Assembly (NCBI GenBank): GCA_016865035.1
Contig: CP018227.1
Location: forward strand, 1,830,001-1,894,000
Source of the DNA: Kordiimonadales bacterium IMCC3096
GTDB lineage: Bacteria; Pseudomonadota; Alphaproteobacteria; Minwuiales; Minwuiaceae
Direction: 5' to 3'
Length of the DNA: 64,000 bases
Part shown: in pieces, positions 32,753 through 41,355 of the stretch
Position numbering within the stretch: position 1 is the stretch's first letter
Layout: each line of letters starts with the position of its first letter
Made by a program: the position numbers and the translations under genes
The notes under the pieces: generated by a model
Database searches by the model: none
Told to the model about the DNA's origin: nothing
Seen by the model: the letters and a program-made list of their open reading frames with translations, nothing else

Positions 32753-34828
32753 ATGCGATTTGCGGTCGATACGGGGGGAACCTTCACGGATCTGCTGGTG
32801 GAGGAGGATGACGGCACCCTGCGCATGTTCAAGGCCGCGACGACGCCGGATGACCCGATTCGCGGCGTCATCGACAGCCTGCAGGTTGCCGCCGACGGCA
32901 TGGGGCTGCCGCTGGGCGAACTGCTGGCGCAGGGCAGCCTGTTCATCCATGGCACCACCCGCGCGATCAACGCCATCATCACCGGCAATACCGCGAAGAC
33001 CGCTTTCCTGACCACCACCGGCCACCCGGACATCCTGGTGCTGCGGGAAGGGGGGCGTTCCGACGTCTTCAACTTCACCGTCCCCTATCCGGAACCCTAT
33101 GTGCCCCGGTCCCTGACCTGGGAAGTCGATGAACGCATCAATACCGATGCAGAGGTGCTGACGCCCCTCGATGAGGCGCAGGTCATCTCCATCATCCAGG
33201 AAATGAAGGCGGCGGGTGTGGAGGCCGTGGCCGTCTGCCTGCTCTGGTCCATCGTCAATGGCGCGCACGAGAAGCGGATCGGGGAGCTGCTGGAGGAGCA
33301 CATGCCCGGCGTTCCCTTCACCCTGTCGCACCGGCTCAATCCGTCGCTGCGCGAATACCGCCGGGCCTCCTCCACCGCCATCGACGCCTCGCTGAAGCCC
33401 CTGATGGGGGCCTACATGCGCAACCTGTCGCAGCGGCTGAAGGAAGCCGGGTTCGACGGCCGGGTGCTGATCGTGACCAGTGGCGCGGGTGTCATCGACG
33501 CGGCGGACGCGGCGGAGACGCCGGTGCATCTGATCAATTCCGGGCCGTCCATGGCTCCGGTCGCGGGCCGGCATTTCACCGACGTGGATGCGCAGGCGGA
33601 GACCGCCATCGTTGCCGATACCGGCGGCACCACCTACGACCTCAGCCTGGTGCGCCGTGGACGGATTCCGTGGACGCGGGAGACCTGGATCGGCGGCGAA
33701 TATCGTGGCCACATGACCGGCTTTCCCTCCGTCGACGTGCGCTCCATCGGGGCGGGCGGCGGCTCCATCGCCTGGGTCGATGACGGCGGCCTGCTGCATG
33801 TGGGGCCGCAGTCGGCCTCCGCAGTGCCGGGTCCGGCCGCCTATGGCAATGGCGGCACCGAACCGACGCTGACCGACGCCTGTGTCGTGCTGGGTTACGT
33901 CGATCCCGACTTCTTCCTGGGCGGCAGCATGAAGCTGGATGCCGCCGCTGCCCGCACCGCCATCGAAAGCCGTCTCGCGGGTCGGCTGAACCTGTCGGTG
34001 GAGGATGCGGCGCTGGCCATCGTCCGCATCGCCACGGAGAACATGGTGCAGGCGATCATGGACATCACCATCAACCAGGGCATCGACCCCGCCAAGGCTG
34101 TGCTGATCGGCGGCGGTGGTGCGGCGGGCCTGAACTCGGAGCGGATCGGCGCCCGCCTCGGCTGTCCCATGGTGCTGATCCCGGACGTGGGTGCCGCCCT
34201 TTCGGCGGGCGGCGCGCTGATGTCCGACCTGATGTCGGACGCGCGGGCCACCCTGTTCACCACCTCCGCCGACTTCGACCGCGACGGTGTCAATGCGGTG
34301 CTGGCGGATCTGAAGGCCCGTTGCGAGGCCTTCGCCAGCGGTGCGGGGGCCGGGGCCGTCCGGACGGAGATCACCTACATGGCGGAGGCGCGCTATCCGC
34401 ACCAGGTCTGGGAGATCGAGGTGCCGCTGCGCGGTGACAGCTTCGGCTCCGAGGCCGATGTGCGGCAGCTGGTGGAGGACTTCCATGCCGCGCATGAGGA
34501 AGTCTTCGCCATCAAGGACGCGGAATCGGAGATCGAGGTCATTGGCTGGTCGGCCCGTGTCAGCTGCACGCTCCGCGAAGGCGGTATCGCCAGCCTGTCC
34601 GACACGGCGGCGGGAACCGGCGAACAGCCCAGCCGCAAGGCCTGGTTCGGTGCAGGCGGCTGGCTGGACACGGCGATCCGCAGCTTCGATTCGCTGAAGG
34701 TCGATGAGCCGGTGGCGGGTCCCGTGATCGTGGAGAATTCCTTCACCACGGTCGTCGTCGGCCCCGACGCCACCGTCAGCCGCCGCCCCTCCGGCAGCCT
34801 CGCCATCGTCCCGGGCGGCCAGGACTGA
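32753..34828 (+). CDS. Hydantoinase/oxoprolinase family protein (HyuA-like)
   Basis: 691 residues, equivalent to the A subunit of ATP-dependent hydantoinases, 5-oxoprolinases and acetone/acetophenone carboxylases. It opens with the actin-like phosphate loop DTGGTFTD (residues 6-13), followed by IHGTTRAINAI, then VADTGGTTYDLSLV and SIGAGGGSIAWVD. ATG 32753 has GGGAGAGCGGGAA in front and sits directly before the phosphate loop. HyuA normally works with a HyuB gene beside it, but none is here; the next elements are repeats and rnpB. The substrate is therefore open. Confidence 0.9.
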   Translation: MRFAVDTGGTFTDLLVEEDDGTLRMFKAATTPDDPIRGVIDSLQVAADGMGLPLGELLAQGSLFIHGTTRAINAIITGNTAKTAFLTTTGHPDILVLREGGRSDVFNFTVPYPEPYVPRSLTWEVDERINTDAEVLTPLDEAQVISIIQEMKAAGVEAVAVCLLWSIVNGAHEKRIGELLEEHMPGVPFTLSHRLNPSLREYRRASSTAIDASLKPLMGAYMRNLSQRLKEAGFDGRVLIVTSGAGVIDAADAAETPVHLINSGPSMAPVAGRHFTDVDAQAETAIVADTGGTTYDLSLVRRGRIPWTRETWIGGEYRGHMTGFPSVDVRSIGAGGGSIAWVDDGGLLHVGPQSASAVPGPAAYGNGGTEPTLTDACVVLGYVDPDFFLGGSMKLDAAAARTAIESRLAGRLNLSVEDAALAIVRIATENMVQAIMDITINQGIDPAKAVLIGGGGAAGLNSERIGARLGCPMVLIPDVGAALSAGGALMSDLMSDARATLFTTSADFDRDGVNAVLADLKARCEAFASGAGAGAVRTEITYMAEARYPHQVWEIEVPLRGDSFGSEADVRQLVEDFHAAHEEVFAIKDAESEIEVIGWSARVSCTLREGGIASLSDTAAGTGEQPSRKAWFGAGGWLDTAIRSFDSLKVDEPVAGPVIVENSFTTVVVGPDATVSRRPSGSLAIVPGGQD

Positions 34829-35239
34829 TCCAGCCGCCACCACTCCGCTGACGCCATACCCGGGTTCGACCCGGGTACCCGGTGTACCGCGCTGACGTGG
34901 GTGAGCAGGCGCGGCTGCCTCCGCGCAACCTGGTTCAATGCCTTGCCGAGAGCTGGACCCGCGGATCAAGTCCGCGGGTGCCGTGATGGGTGTTGGTCAG
35001 GTGACCCACTGGCAATGCCATCTTCCCCACGCCGTACCCGGGCTTGACCCGGGTACCCAGCAGCGCTGGGCAAGCCTGGGAGACCGGGCTCGCGGATCAA
35101 GTCCGCGAGCGGCGTGGGGGAGGGGTGAGCGATCTAACTGAAATCTCCCACCCCACAGACGCCGTGCCCGGGCCTGACCCGGGTACCCACTGTGCCGCGT
35201 CGGCGTCTGACAGTGATCCAGATGCGCGGGAAGAAGAAC
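34829..35239. repeat. Cluster of family B palindromes between the hyuA-like gene and rnpB
   Basis: Five palindromic modules occur. Three centre on a CCCGGGTN-GACCCGGGTAC-type sequence (near 34857-34882, 35032-35060 and 35163-35192) and two on CGCGGATCAAGTCCGCG (near 34959-34978 and 35090-35110), with the flanks GAGAGCTGG and GACCGGGCT. They are the reverse complement of the modules found in tandem at 24622-24980. The gap shows no gene. Confidence 0.8.
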
Positions 35240-35634
35240 GTCAGGTGGCCTGTAAGCCGGGTTCTGTCCGTTCCCGTTGCCGGGAACTGGATGACCATTC
35301 ATCTGGGACACCCGTCGCCGGATGCCTCGTGCAACCAACCCGGACGGCGGGCCGGAGCGCCCTGCTGCCTCTGCCTTGCGGCATGACATCCAGCCATCCC
35401 TATTCGGTCTTGCTCCCGGTGGGGTTTACCCTGCCAGCGACGTTGCCGCCGCCGCGGTGCGCTCTTACCGCACCGTTTCACCCTTGCCCGTGTCGCCACG
35501 GGCGGTCTGTTCTCTGTGGCACTTTCCCTGGGGTCGCCCCCGCCGGGCGTTACCCGGCACCGATTCTCCGTGGAGCCCGGACTTTCCTCCACCGCGCCTT
35601 GCGGCACGACAGCGGTCATCCAGCCACCTGACGC
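35240..35634 (-). ncRNA. rnpB: RNase P RNA (alphaproteobacterial type A)
   Basis: About 393 bases. The P1 helix is formed by GTCAGGTGGC at the 5' end (35632-35623) and GCCACCTGAC at the 3' end (35249-35240, read on the minus strand). The 5' universally conserved region GAGGAAAGTCCGGGCTCC lies at 35590-35572 and the 3' conserved region AGAACCCGGCTTA at 35265-35253. The RNA is the catalytic subunit that cuts tRNA 5' leaders. Ends are placed from P1 and from the promoter just upstream; the exact 3' end is uncertain by several bases. Confidence 0.95.
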
Positions 35635-35639
35635 GCGGG

Positions 35640-35668
35640 ACTTAACCCCGCCGGGCAGGCGGGGTCAA
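35640..35668 (-). promoter_or_regulatory. Sigma-70 type promoter of rnpB
   Basis: On the minus strand TTGACC (35668-35663) is separated by exactly 17 bases from TTAAGT (35645-35640). Transcription would begin about 6-8 bases later, at 35632-35634, which agrees with the predicted 5' end of the RNA. The spacer itself is a GC palindrome (CCCCGCC/GGCGGGG). Confidence 0.75.
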
Positions 35669-35705
35669 TCAATCTGGCTTTCCGGTACGGTAGGTAGAGG
35701 TCGCC

Positions 35706-37124
35706 CTATTCCGCCGCCTCGCCCTCCGGCAGCATCTTGGCGGCATGCAGGGCCTTCCGCTTGGCGCCCTCCATGTCGTAGTGCTTCCGCGTCACGATGC
35801 GCTGGGCGTAGAGACCGCCACCGGCCTGGATGTTGGTGACATAGCGCCAGCCGCCCATGGCATCGGCGGTCAGGTCGCGGATGGCGTGGAACAGCTTGAT
35901 GCGGGTCTCGCCATCGACGTTGGGGCTGGCCGACATGTACTTGCGGATCAGCGGCCCGACCTCGTTGTTCTCCAGGTCCGAGATCCCGGGCGCGGTCAGC
36001 ACCGAGCCGCCGGAGATGTCATGCAGGTGACGGCACATCAGGTTGTACTGGGTCGCCGCCTGGTACTTGCCGGCATTGGTGAACAGTTCCGACGGGAACG
36101 CCGCGCCATTGTCACCGATGGTGCAGTTGGCGATGGCCGCTTCCAGCGAGGCGCGGATCAGCGTGGCATGGATGATCATCTCCGAGATCTTCTCGCGCAC
36201 GTGCCCGACCTTCTCCAGCCCGTTGGCCTCCGCGATCAGCTGCGCGAAACCGACCAGCTCATCCGCCTCGTTGGACATGAAGGTCAGGCCGCCCAGCCGT
36301 TCCCACAGGCCCAGTGAATGGGCGAACTGCCCGGCGTGCTTGACCTCGCCGTTCAGGAAGATCCGCTCTGTCGGCACGAAGACATCATCGAAGATGACGA
36401 AGCCTTCCGGCATGTGGTTCTGGCGGCTGACCGGAAACACCCGGTCATCCTCGTGCCGCGGCGCATAGGAGGTATTGACGATCTTCACCCCCGGCGCGTT
36501 GACCGGCACGGCGCAGGCGATGGCATAGTCTTCCTCGCCGGGCTTCATCGCCTTGGTCGGGATCACCATGGTCTCATGCCCCAGAGAGGCACCGGTGATG
36601 TGCAGCTTGGCGCCACGAATGACCACGCCGTCACTGCGGCGCTCCACCACGCGGGTATAGGCGTCCGGATCCGGCTGCTTTCCGGGGCTGAGCGACCGGT
36701 CGCCCTTGCCGTCGGTAATGCATTCGGTGATGCGGATGTCGCGGGCCTGTGCGTCCTCGACCCAGGCCTGGATGCGCTCCGCATATTCCGGATGCTCCCC
36801 GCCGATGCGCCCGGCTGCGGTCATCAGGGTCATGATCGACTGGTTGGTGGTATTGGCCACGATATCGACGGAACTCAGCAGCGGCAGCCGTGCCTTCAGT
36901 TCCTCCGCCGAACGCGGGATGTCCATGAGCGGACTCTTCGCGTCGGCACCCGGCTGGTAGAGCAGGTCATAGCCCTTCGCGATGACCTCCGCCGATTCCG
37001 CCATCAGCTTGTCGGCCATGATGTCATCGACCCGGCGCCCCTCGAAATAGGTCGCCCGACCGTCGTTCAGCGATGCCTTGTATTCCTCACCCGTCATCAT
37101 GGCTGCGAGATCCTCCCCGATCAT
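35706..37124 (-). CDS. 4-hydroxyphenylacetate 3-monooxygenase / HpaB-family flavoprotein
   Basis: 472 residues, in the HpaB/AbfD superfamily with an acyl-CoA dehydrogenase-like fold. Family stretches include TGEEYKASLNDGRATYFEG at the N-terminus and AKLHITGASLGHE, and near the C-terminus DISGGSVLTAPG and MGGWRYVTNIQAGGGLYAQR. 4-Hydroxybutyryl-CoA dehydratase in this superfamily needs a C-x3-C pair and H-x6-C for its Fe-S cluster. Here the first region reads TTNQSIMTLMTA and the second H-ATLIRA-S, so the cysteines are missing and a monooxygenase-type reaction is more likely. It is divergent from an iron alcohol dehydrogenase. Confidence 0.85.
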   Translation of the reverse strand: MIGEDLAAMMTGEEYKASLNDGRATYFEGRRVDDIMADKLMAESAEVIAKGYDLLYQPGADAKSPLMDIPRSAEELKARLPLLSSVDIVANTTNQSIMTLMTAAGRIGGEHPEYAERIQAWVEDAQARDIRITECITDGKGDRSLSPGKQPDPDAYTRVVERRSDGVVIRGAKLHITGASLGHETMVIPTKAMKPGEEDYAIACAVPVNAPGVKIVNTSYAPRHEDDRVFPVSRQNHMPEGFVIFDDVFVPTERIFLNGEVKHAGQFAHSLGLWERLGGLTFMSNEADELVGFAQLIAEANGLEKVGHVREKISEMIIHATLIRASLEAAIANCTIGDNGAAFPSELFTNAGKYQAATQYNLMCRHLHDISGGSVLTAPGISDLENNEVGPLIRKYMSASPNVDGETRIKLFHAIRDLTADAMGGWRYVTNIQAGGGLYAQRIVTRKHYDMEGAKRKALHAAKMLPEGEAAE

Positions 37125-37257
37125 TGCGTTGCATGGCGCCTATCGTGACAGCCGGTGCCGTTGCGTCAAGACGGGCTGGGCGATGGCAGGATTGCCGTTG
37201 CGGGGGGGCTGACTGGCGGTGCACACTCCCCGCATCACCGCAGGGGAGGATTTTCAC

Positions 37258-38400
37258 TTGGCCATCATCACATTCTTCAACCAGTGTCACATCGAGCACG
37301 GGGCCATCGACATGCTGGCGGAGACGCTGGCGACCCTCGGGATCCGGCGGCCGCTGATCTGCACCGACAAGGGTCTGGTGGATCTGGGTATCGCGGACCG
37401 GATCAGGGGGCGGATCCCCAACGATGTGCAGGTGACGCTGTATGACGGCACGCCGGAAAATCCGACCGAGACGGCGGTGAAGGATGCGCTGGCGCTGTAC
37501 CGGGAGAATGACTGCGACGGCATCATCGCGCTCGGCGGGGGGTCATCCATGGACCTGTCGAAGGGCGTCGCCCTGCTGGCGACGCATCCGGAGCCGCTGA
37601 TCGACTACAATGTCATGACCGGAGGGATGGCGAAGATCGGTGCCTGCGCCCCGATGATCGCGATCCCCACCACCTCCGGCACCGGGTCGGAGGTCAGCCG
37701 CGGCGCGGTGATCATCACGGAAGACGGGCGCAAGCTGATCTTCAGCAGCCCGAACATGCTTGCGAAGGTGGCCCTGTGCGATCCGGAACTGACGGTCGGC
37801 CTGCCGCCCCGCCTGACCGCCGCCACCGGCATGGATGCCGTCACCCATCTGATGGAAGCGGTGATGAGTCCGACGGAGAACCCGGCGGCGGAAGCCATCG
37901 GCATCGACGGCCTGTGGCGCGCCGTGGGCCAGGGACACCTGGAGAGCGTGGTTGCCAACGGGGAGGACCGGGAAGGCCGCAAGCAGATGATGATCGCGGC
38001 TGCGGAGGGCGCGCTGGCCTTCACCAAGGGCCTGGGTGCTGTCCATGCCATGAGCCATGCAGCGGGCCGCATCCGGGAGCTGAACCTGCATCACGGCACC
38101 CTGAACGCTGTCTGCCTGCCCGCCTGCCTGCGCTACAACCAGCCGGTGCTGGGCGACAAGGAAGAGCGGATGCGCAAGGCCATGGGCCTGCCCGACGGCG
38201 CGCCGCTGGACAAGGCCATCGAGGAACTGAACGCCCGCATCGGCCTGCCCGCCAACCTGCGCGAGATGGGCATCACCGACGAGATGGTGCCCGGCATGAT
38301 CGAACACGCCCTGGACGACCCCACCCGCGCCACCAACGCCCGCCCGGTCGACGAAGCCGGCTTCGCCGAACTCTATCGGGATGCAATGGGGGACTCCTGA
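37258..38400 (+). CDS. Iron-containing alcohol dehydrogenase
   Basis: 380 residues, group III alcohol dehydrogenase. The NAD(P) loop is G93GGSSMD99, followed by AIPTTSGTGSEVS. The metal-binding part has GMDAVTHLMEA, HAMSHAAG and LNLHHGTLNAVCLP, with the Asp and three His ligands present. The family reduces aldehydes or oxidises alcohols such as 1,3-propanediol, 4-hydroxybutyrate or sugar alcohols. I chose a TTG start at 37258: the strong ribosome site AGGGGAGGA lies about 9 bases before it, whereas GTG 37219 precedes that site. It is divergent from the HpaB-family gene, which suggests a common pathway. Confidence 0.9.
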   Translation: MAIITFFNQCHIEHGAIDMLAETLATLGIRRPLICTDKGLVDLGIADRIRGRIPNDVQVTLYDGTPENPTETAVKDALALYRENDCDGIIALGGGSSMDLSKGVALLATHPEPLIDYNVMTGGMAKIGACAPMIAIPTTSGTGSEVSRGAVIITEDGRKLIFSSPNMLAKVALCDPELTVGLPPRLTAATGMDAVTHLMEAVMSPTENPAAEAIGIDGLWRAVGQGHLESVVANGEDREGRKQMMIAAAEGALAFTKGLGAVHAMSHAAGRIRELNLHHGTLNAVCLPACLRYNQPVLGDKEERMRKAMGLPDGAPLDKAIEELNARIGLPANLREMGITDEMVPGMIEHALDDPTRATNARPVDEAGFAELYRDAMGDS

Positions 38401-38407
38401 GCAGGCA

Positions 38408-38515
38408 GGCTGGGGTTGGCCGGGTCGGCCAGCCCGCCGTCTCCAGTAACCACCGCTGGTGCCGCAAACCCGGGCACCGGGCTGGGGTTGGCCGGGTCGT
38501 CCAGCCCGCCGCCGC
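38408..38515 (+). repeat. Short direct repeat with internal palindromes
   Basis: GCTGGGGTTGGCCGGGTCG followed by G/T and CCAGCCCGCCG occurs twice, near 38409-38440 and 38481-38512. Each copy folds on itself (GGCTGG with CCAGCC). The repeat sits between the ends of convergent genes and may act as a terminator. Confidence 0.65.
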
Positions 38516-38539
38516 TACGGACTCGCGCCCCTGAAAGCC

Positions 38540-39952
38540 TCAGAAGATCGAGAAGTACTCGCGCTGTTCCCAGTCCGTGACGGTGGCGAGGAAGCGGTCC
38601 CATTCGGCACGCTTGATGGTGCTGAAATAGCGGTTGAAACCGTCACCGAAGGCCGCGTCGATGAAGGGACTGGCCTGAAAGGTCTCCAGCGCGGCACCCA
38701 GGTTCCGGGGCAGGGCAGGGGCATCGCTCTCGTAGGGACGGGTGACGGGCGGACCGGCTTCCAGCCCGCGTTCCACCCCGTCCAGTCCGGCGAGGATCTG
38801 CGAGGCCATGTGCAGATAGGGGTTCGCCGCCGCCTCGGCCACGCGGTTCTCCACCCGGCTCGCGGTGTCATTGGTGCCCATCAGTGTCCGCAGCATGGTG
38901 CCCTTGTTGTCGCGTCCCCAGGCGATCCGGTCCGGGGCAAGCTGAAACGCATTCTGATAGCGCTTGTAGCCATTCACGGTCGGGGTGGAGAGCAGGCAGG
39001 TCGCCGCCGCATGATCCAGCAGCCCGGCGATCCAGGCGCTGGCGATGGCTGACATTGATCCGTCCGGGCGGGTCATGAACAGGTTCTGGCCGCTCAACCG
39101 GTCCACCAGCGACTGGTGCAGGTGCCAGCCACTGGCCATGCCGTTGGCCAGCTGGGGCCGGGTCATGAAGGTGGCATGCAGCCCCTGCTGCCGACAGACC
39201 TGCTTCGCCATGGCGCGGAACAGGATCATGTTGTCGGCATGGGTGAGCGCGTCGGCGGGATCGAAGGTGAACTCGAACTGTCCCGGCCCGAACTCCACCT
39301 CCATGGACCGGACCGGCAGCTTCAGACCCTCCGCCGCGCGACGCAGCATGTCCATCACCGGCTCCAGCTGGGCGTAACGGTCCTCTGTCAGGTACTGGTA
39401 GCCGTGCGCCAGAAGCTCCGTCTCCGGCGCCGCCGGGGGCATCCCGGTATCCGTATGGGCGAGGCGGGGACCGGTGATGCGGAAGACGTGAAACTCCAGT
39501 TCCAGCCCGGTGACGAGGCGCATGTTCCGGTCTGCCAGCCGCTGTACGGCCGCCTGCAGCAGGTGCCGGGGACTGAAGGGGAACGGGTCACCGTCGGCCA
39601 GGTGAATGTCCGCCAGCATCCAGGCGGAGTGCGGCGACCAAGGCAGCGCCCGGAAGCTCTCCGGGTCGGGCCGCATGATGACATCGCCCGCGCCGGTCAG
39701 GACGCCCGCGCCAAACCCCGCATCATCACCCCAGACGGGGAAGACCGTGCGGTGGGACGTGTCCTTCAGCAGCAGGGTCGAGGTCATGGTGACGCCGCTG
39801 CGAAAGGCGCTCTCCAGGGCGCTGGCGGGCAGGGCCTTGCCGCGCAGGATGCCGTGCTGGTCGGTGAAGCTGATGCGGACGGTCTCCACACCCTTTTCCC
39901 GGACCTCCGCCAGAACGGCCTCCGCGCCTTCCGGCAGCGCCACGTCGTTCAC
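38540..39952 (-). CDS. Glutamine synthetase family protein (gamma-glutamyl-amine ligase-like)
   Basis: 470 residues with the GS beta-grasp N-domain (VRISFTDQHGILRGKALP) and catalytic domain (LVTGLELEFHVF, MEVEFGPGQFEFTF, SGWHLHQSLVD, and the closing RVENRVAEAAANPYLH). These motifs keep the metal and ATP ligands, but the protein diverges from housekeeping GlnA and lacks the adenylylation-loop signature. Such paralogs ligate glutamate to amines (polyamines, ethylamine, aniline-type amines). The start is GTG 39952, two bases after the stop of the Rieske gene. That coupling points to an amine that is glutamylated and then oxygenated, or the reverse; the substrate is not known. Confidence 0.88.
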   Translation of the reverse strand: MNDVALPEGAEAVLAEVREKGVETVRISFTDQHGILRGKALPASALESAFRSGVTMTSTLLLKDTSHRTVFPVWGDDAGFGAGVLTGAGDVIMRPDPESFRALPWSPHSAWMLADIHLADGDPFPFSPRHLLQAAVQRLADRNMRLVTGLELEFHVFRITGPRLAHTDTGMPPAAPETELLAHGYQYLTEDRYAQLEPVMDMLRRAAEGLKLPVRSMEVEFGPGQFEFTFDPADALTHADNMILFRAMAKQVCRQQGLHATFMTRPQLANGMASGWHLHQSLVDRLSGQNLFMTRPDGSMSAIASAWIAGLLDHAAATCLLSTPTVNGYKRYQNAFQLAPDRIAWGRDNKGTMLRTLMGTNDTASRVENRVAEAAANPYLHMASQILAGLDGVERGLEAGPPVTRPYESDAPALPRNLGAALETFQASPFIDAAFGDGFNRYFSTIKRAEWDRFLATVTDWEQREYFSIF

Positions 39953-39954
39953 GC

Positions 39955-41265
39955 TCAGGCCCCAAGTGTCGCGGGCCAGGGGCAGGCTGCCCGCCGGGTG
40001 GTGTCGAAGTCACGCCATTGCCGTTCCCAGCTTTCGGTGGCGCAGATGCTGTCGACGGCGACGGGGCCGCTCCGGCGGGTCTGGCTTTCCCGGAACGGCA
40101 CCTCCTCACCGGCCTCCACCTTGCGGATCGCATCGCGCAGCAGGCGGCGATAGCGCACGATCCCGACATCGGACTTGCCCAGATGCTCCTGCCGCCGGTC
40201 CTGTATGCGGCCCATCGATTCCACCGCCCACTGGTCGTGCACGTTGATGTCGTGGCCCATGCCGGTGTAGGTCTCCCGCACCTGTTCGTCGGCATCGAAG
40301 CCATAGTTGCTGCCCGCACCGGTGATCGGGCGATAGTCCGGCAGGCGATGCTGTTTCATGCGCTGTTCCCGCATCACCGCCTTGTCCACGGGCCGGGCGA
40401 AGCTGGTGAACATGGAGAACCAGTAACAGCTCACGTCATCCACCGGCACATGCCACTGGGTGATCGTCATCTCGTTCGACATCGGGATGACGATGGCCTG
40501 CGGGAAGATCTGGTTGGTGACCCGCACATGGGTCCGCCCGTCCTCCATGTGGCGCAGCGCCGTCAGCCGCATGCCGTGATCCGTGTCCTCGATCCTCAGT
40601 TCGGGGCGCGGATAGTCGCGCAGCAGCCGGGTCATCGGGATCTCGCTGTCCGCGACCGAGTCCCGGAACTGCTTGCCATAGCCCTCCGCCGGGTCCTCGT
40701 CCTCCAGGAACCGGTGCAGGAACGACGCGTGCGCCGGGTCGATCCCGACCTCCAGCGCCTGCAGCCAGTTGCAGTCCCACAGACCCTTGAAGGCAAAGAC
40801 ATGACTGTCCGGCGCGCCGAAGCAGTCCAGCGCCGGCAGGGCGGGCGGTTCACCACCCCCCATCCAGGCGAAGATGGCTCCGTTCAGCGCCACCACCGGG
40901 TAGTTCACGGCCCGCACATGCCGGTGCATGATGCTGTCGTCGGGCTCGGCGGGCTGTTCCAGGCACTGGCCGGTGCAGTCGAACAGCCAGCCGTGGAAGG
41001 GACAGCGCAGGCCGCCATCCTCCAGCCGTCCATAGGCCAGGTCGGCCCCGCGATGCGGACAGTGCCGCCCGATCAGCCCCAGGGTGCCGTCCGCGTCGCG
41101 GAACAGCACCAGCCGCTCCCCCAGCACCGTCACCGGCACCACGGGGCGCGCGCTCATCAGTTCGTCCGCCAGCGCCACCGGTTGCCAGTACTGGCGCAGC
41201 AAGGCCCCAGCCGCAGTCCCCGGCCCGATGCGGGTGATCAGGTCATTGTTCTTCTGACTCATCAT
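39955..41265 (-). CDS. Rieske 2Fe-2S aromatic-ring/amine oxygenase, alpha subunit
   Basis: 436 residues. The Rieske centre is C-P-H-R-G near residue 69 and C-P-F-H-G-W near 88. The mononuclear iron site is in LEVGIDPAHASFLHR (Asp/His/His). The overall type is that of phthalate 4,5-dioxygenase and related N- or O-demethylases, with RQYWQPVALADEL near the start. It needs a reductase, and none is adjacent. The start could be GTG 41274, ATG 41265 or ATG 41262; there is no clear ribosome site. It is followed after 2 bases by the GS-like gene in the same operon. Confidence 0.9.
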   Translation of the reverse strand: MMSQKNNDLITRIGPGTAAGALLRQYWQPVALADELMSARPVVPVTVLGERLVLFRDADGTLGLIGRHCPHRGADLAYGRLEDGGLRCPFHGWLFDCTGQCLEQPAEPDDSIMHRHVRAVNYPVVALNGAIFAWMGGGEPPALPALDCFGAPDSHVFAFKGLWDCNWLQALEVGIDPAHASFLHRFLEDEDPAEGYGKQFRDSVADSEIPMTRLLRDYPRPELRIEDTDHGMRLTALRHMEDGRTHVRVTNQIFPQAIVIPMSNEMTITQWHVPVDDVSCYWFSMFTSFARPVDKAVMREQRMKQHRLPDYRPITGAGSNYGFDADEQVRETYTGMGHDINVHDQWAVESMGRIQDRRQEHLGKSDVGIVRYRRLLRDAIRKVEAGEEVPFRESQTRRSGPVAVDSICATESWERQWRDFDTTRRAACPWPATLGA

Positions 41266-41355
41266 GGCGGACACTCATGAAACATCTCTGTGACGTCAGA
41301 CTGCCAGCATCGGTGCCCCGCTGTCGATGGCGACGCTGCCCGGATCAGACCGGTT

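Noticed and set aside
35640-35668. Hairpin read as terminator of the HpaB-family gene
   Set aside because: The palindrome is exactly the 17-base spacer between good -35 and -10 boxes of rnpB and lacks a T-run; a dual role remains possible.
35706-37124. 4-hydroxybutyryl-CoA dehydratase (AbfD)
   Set aside because: Suggested by the adjacent iron alcohol dehydrogenase, but the cysteine ligands of the Fe-S cluster are missing.
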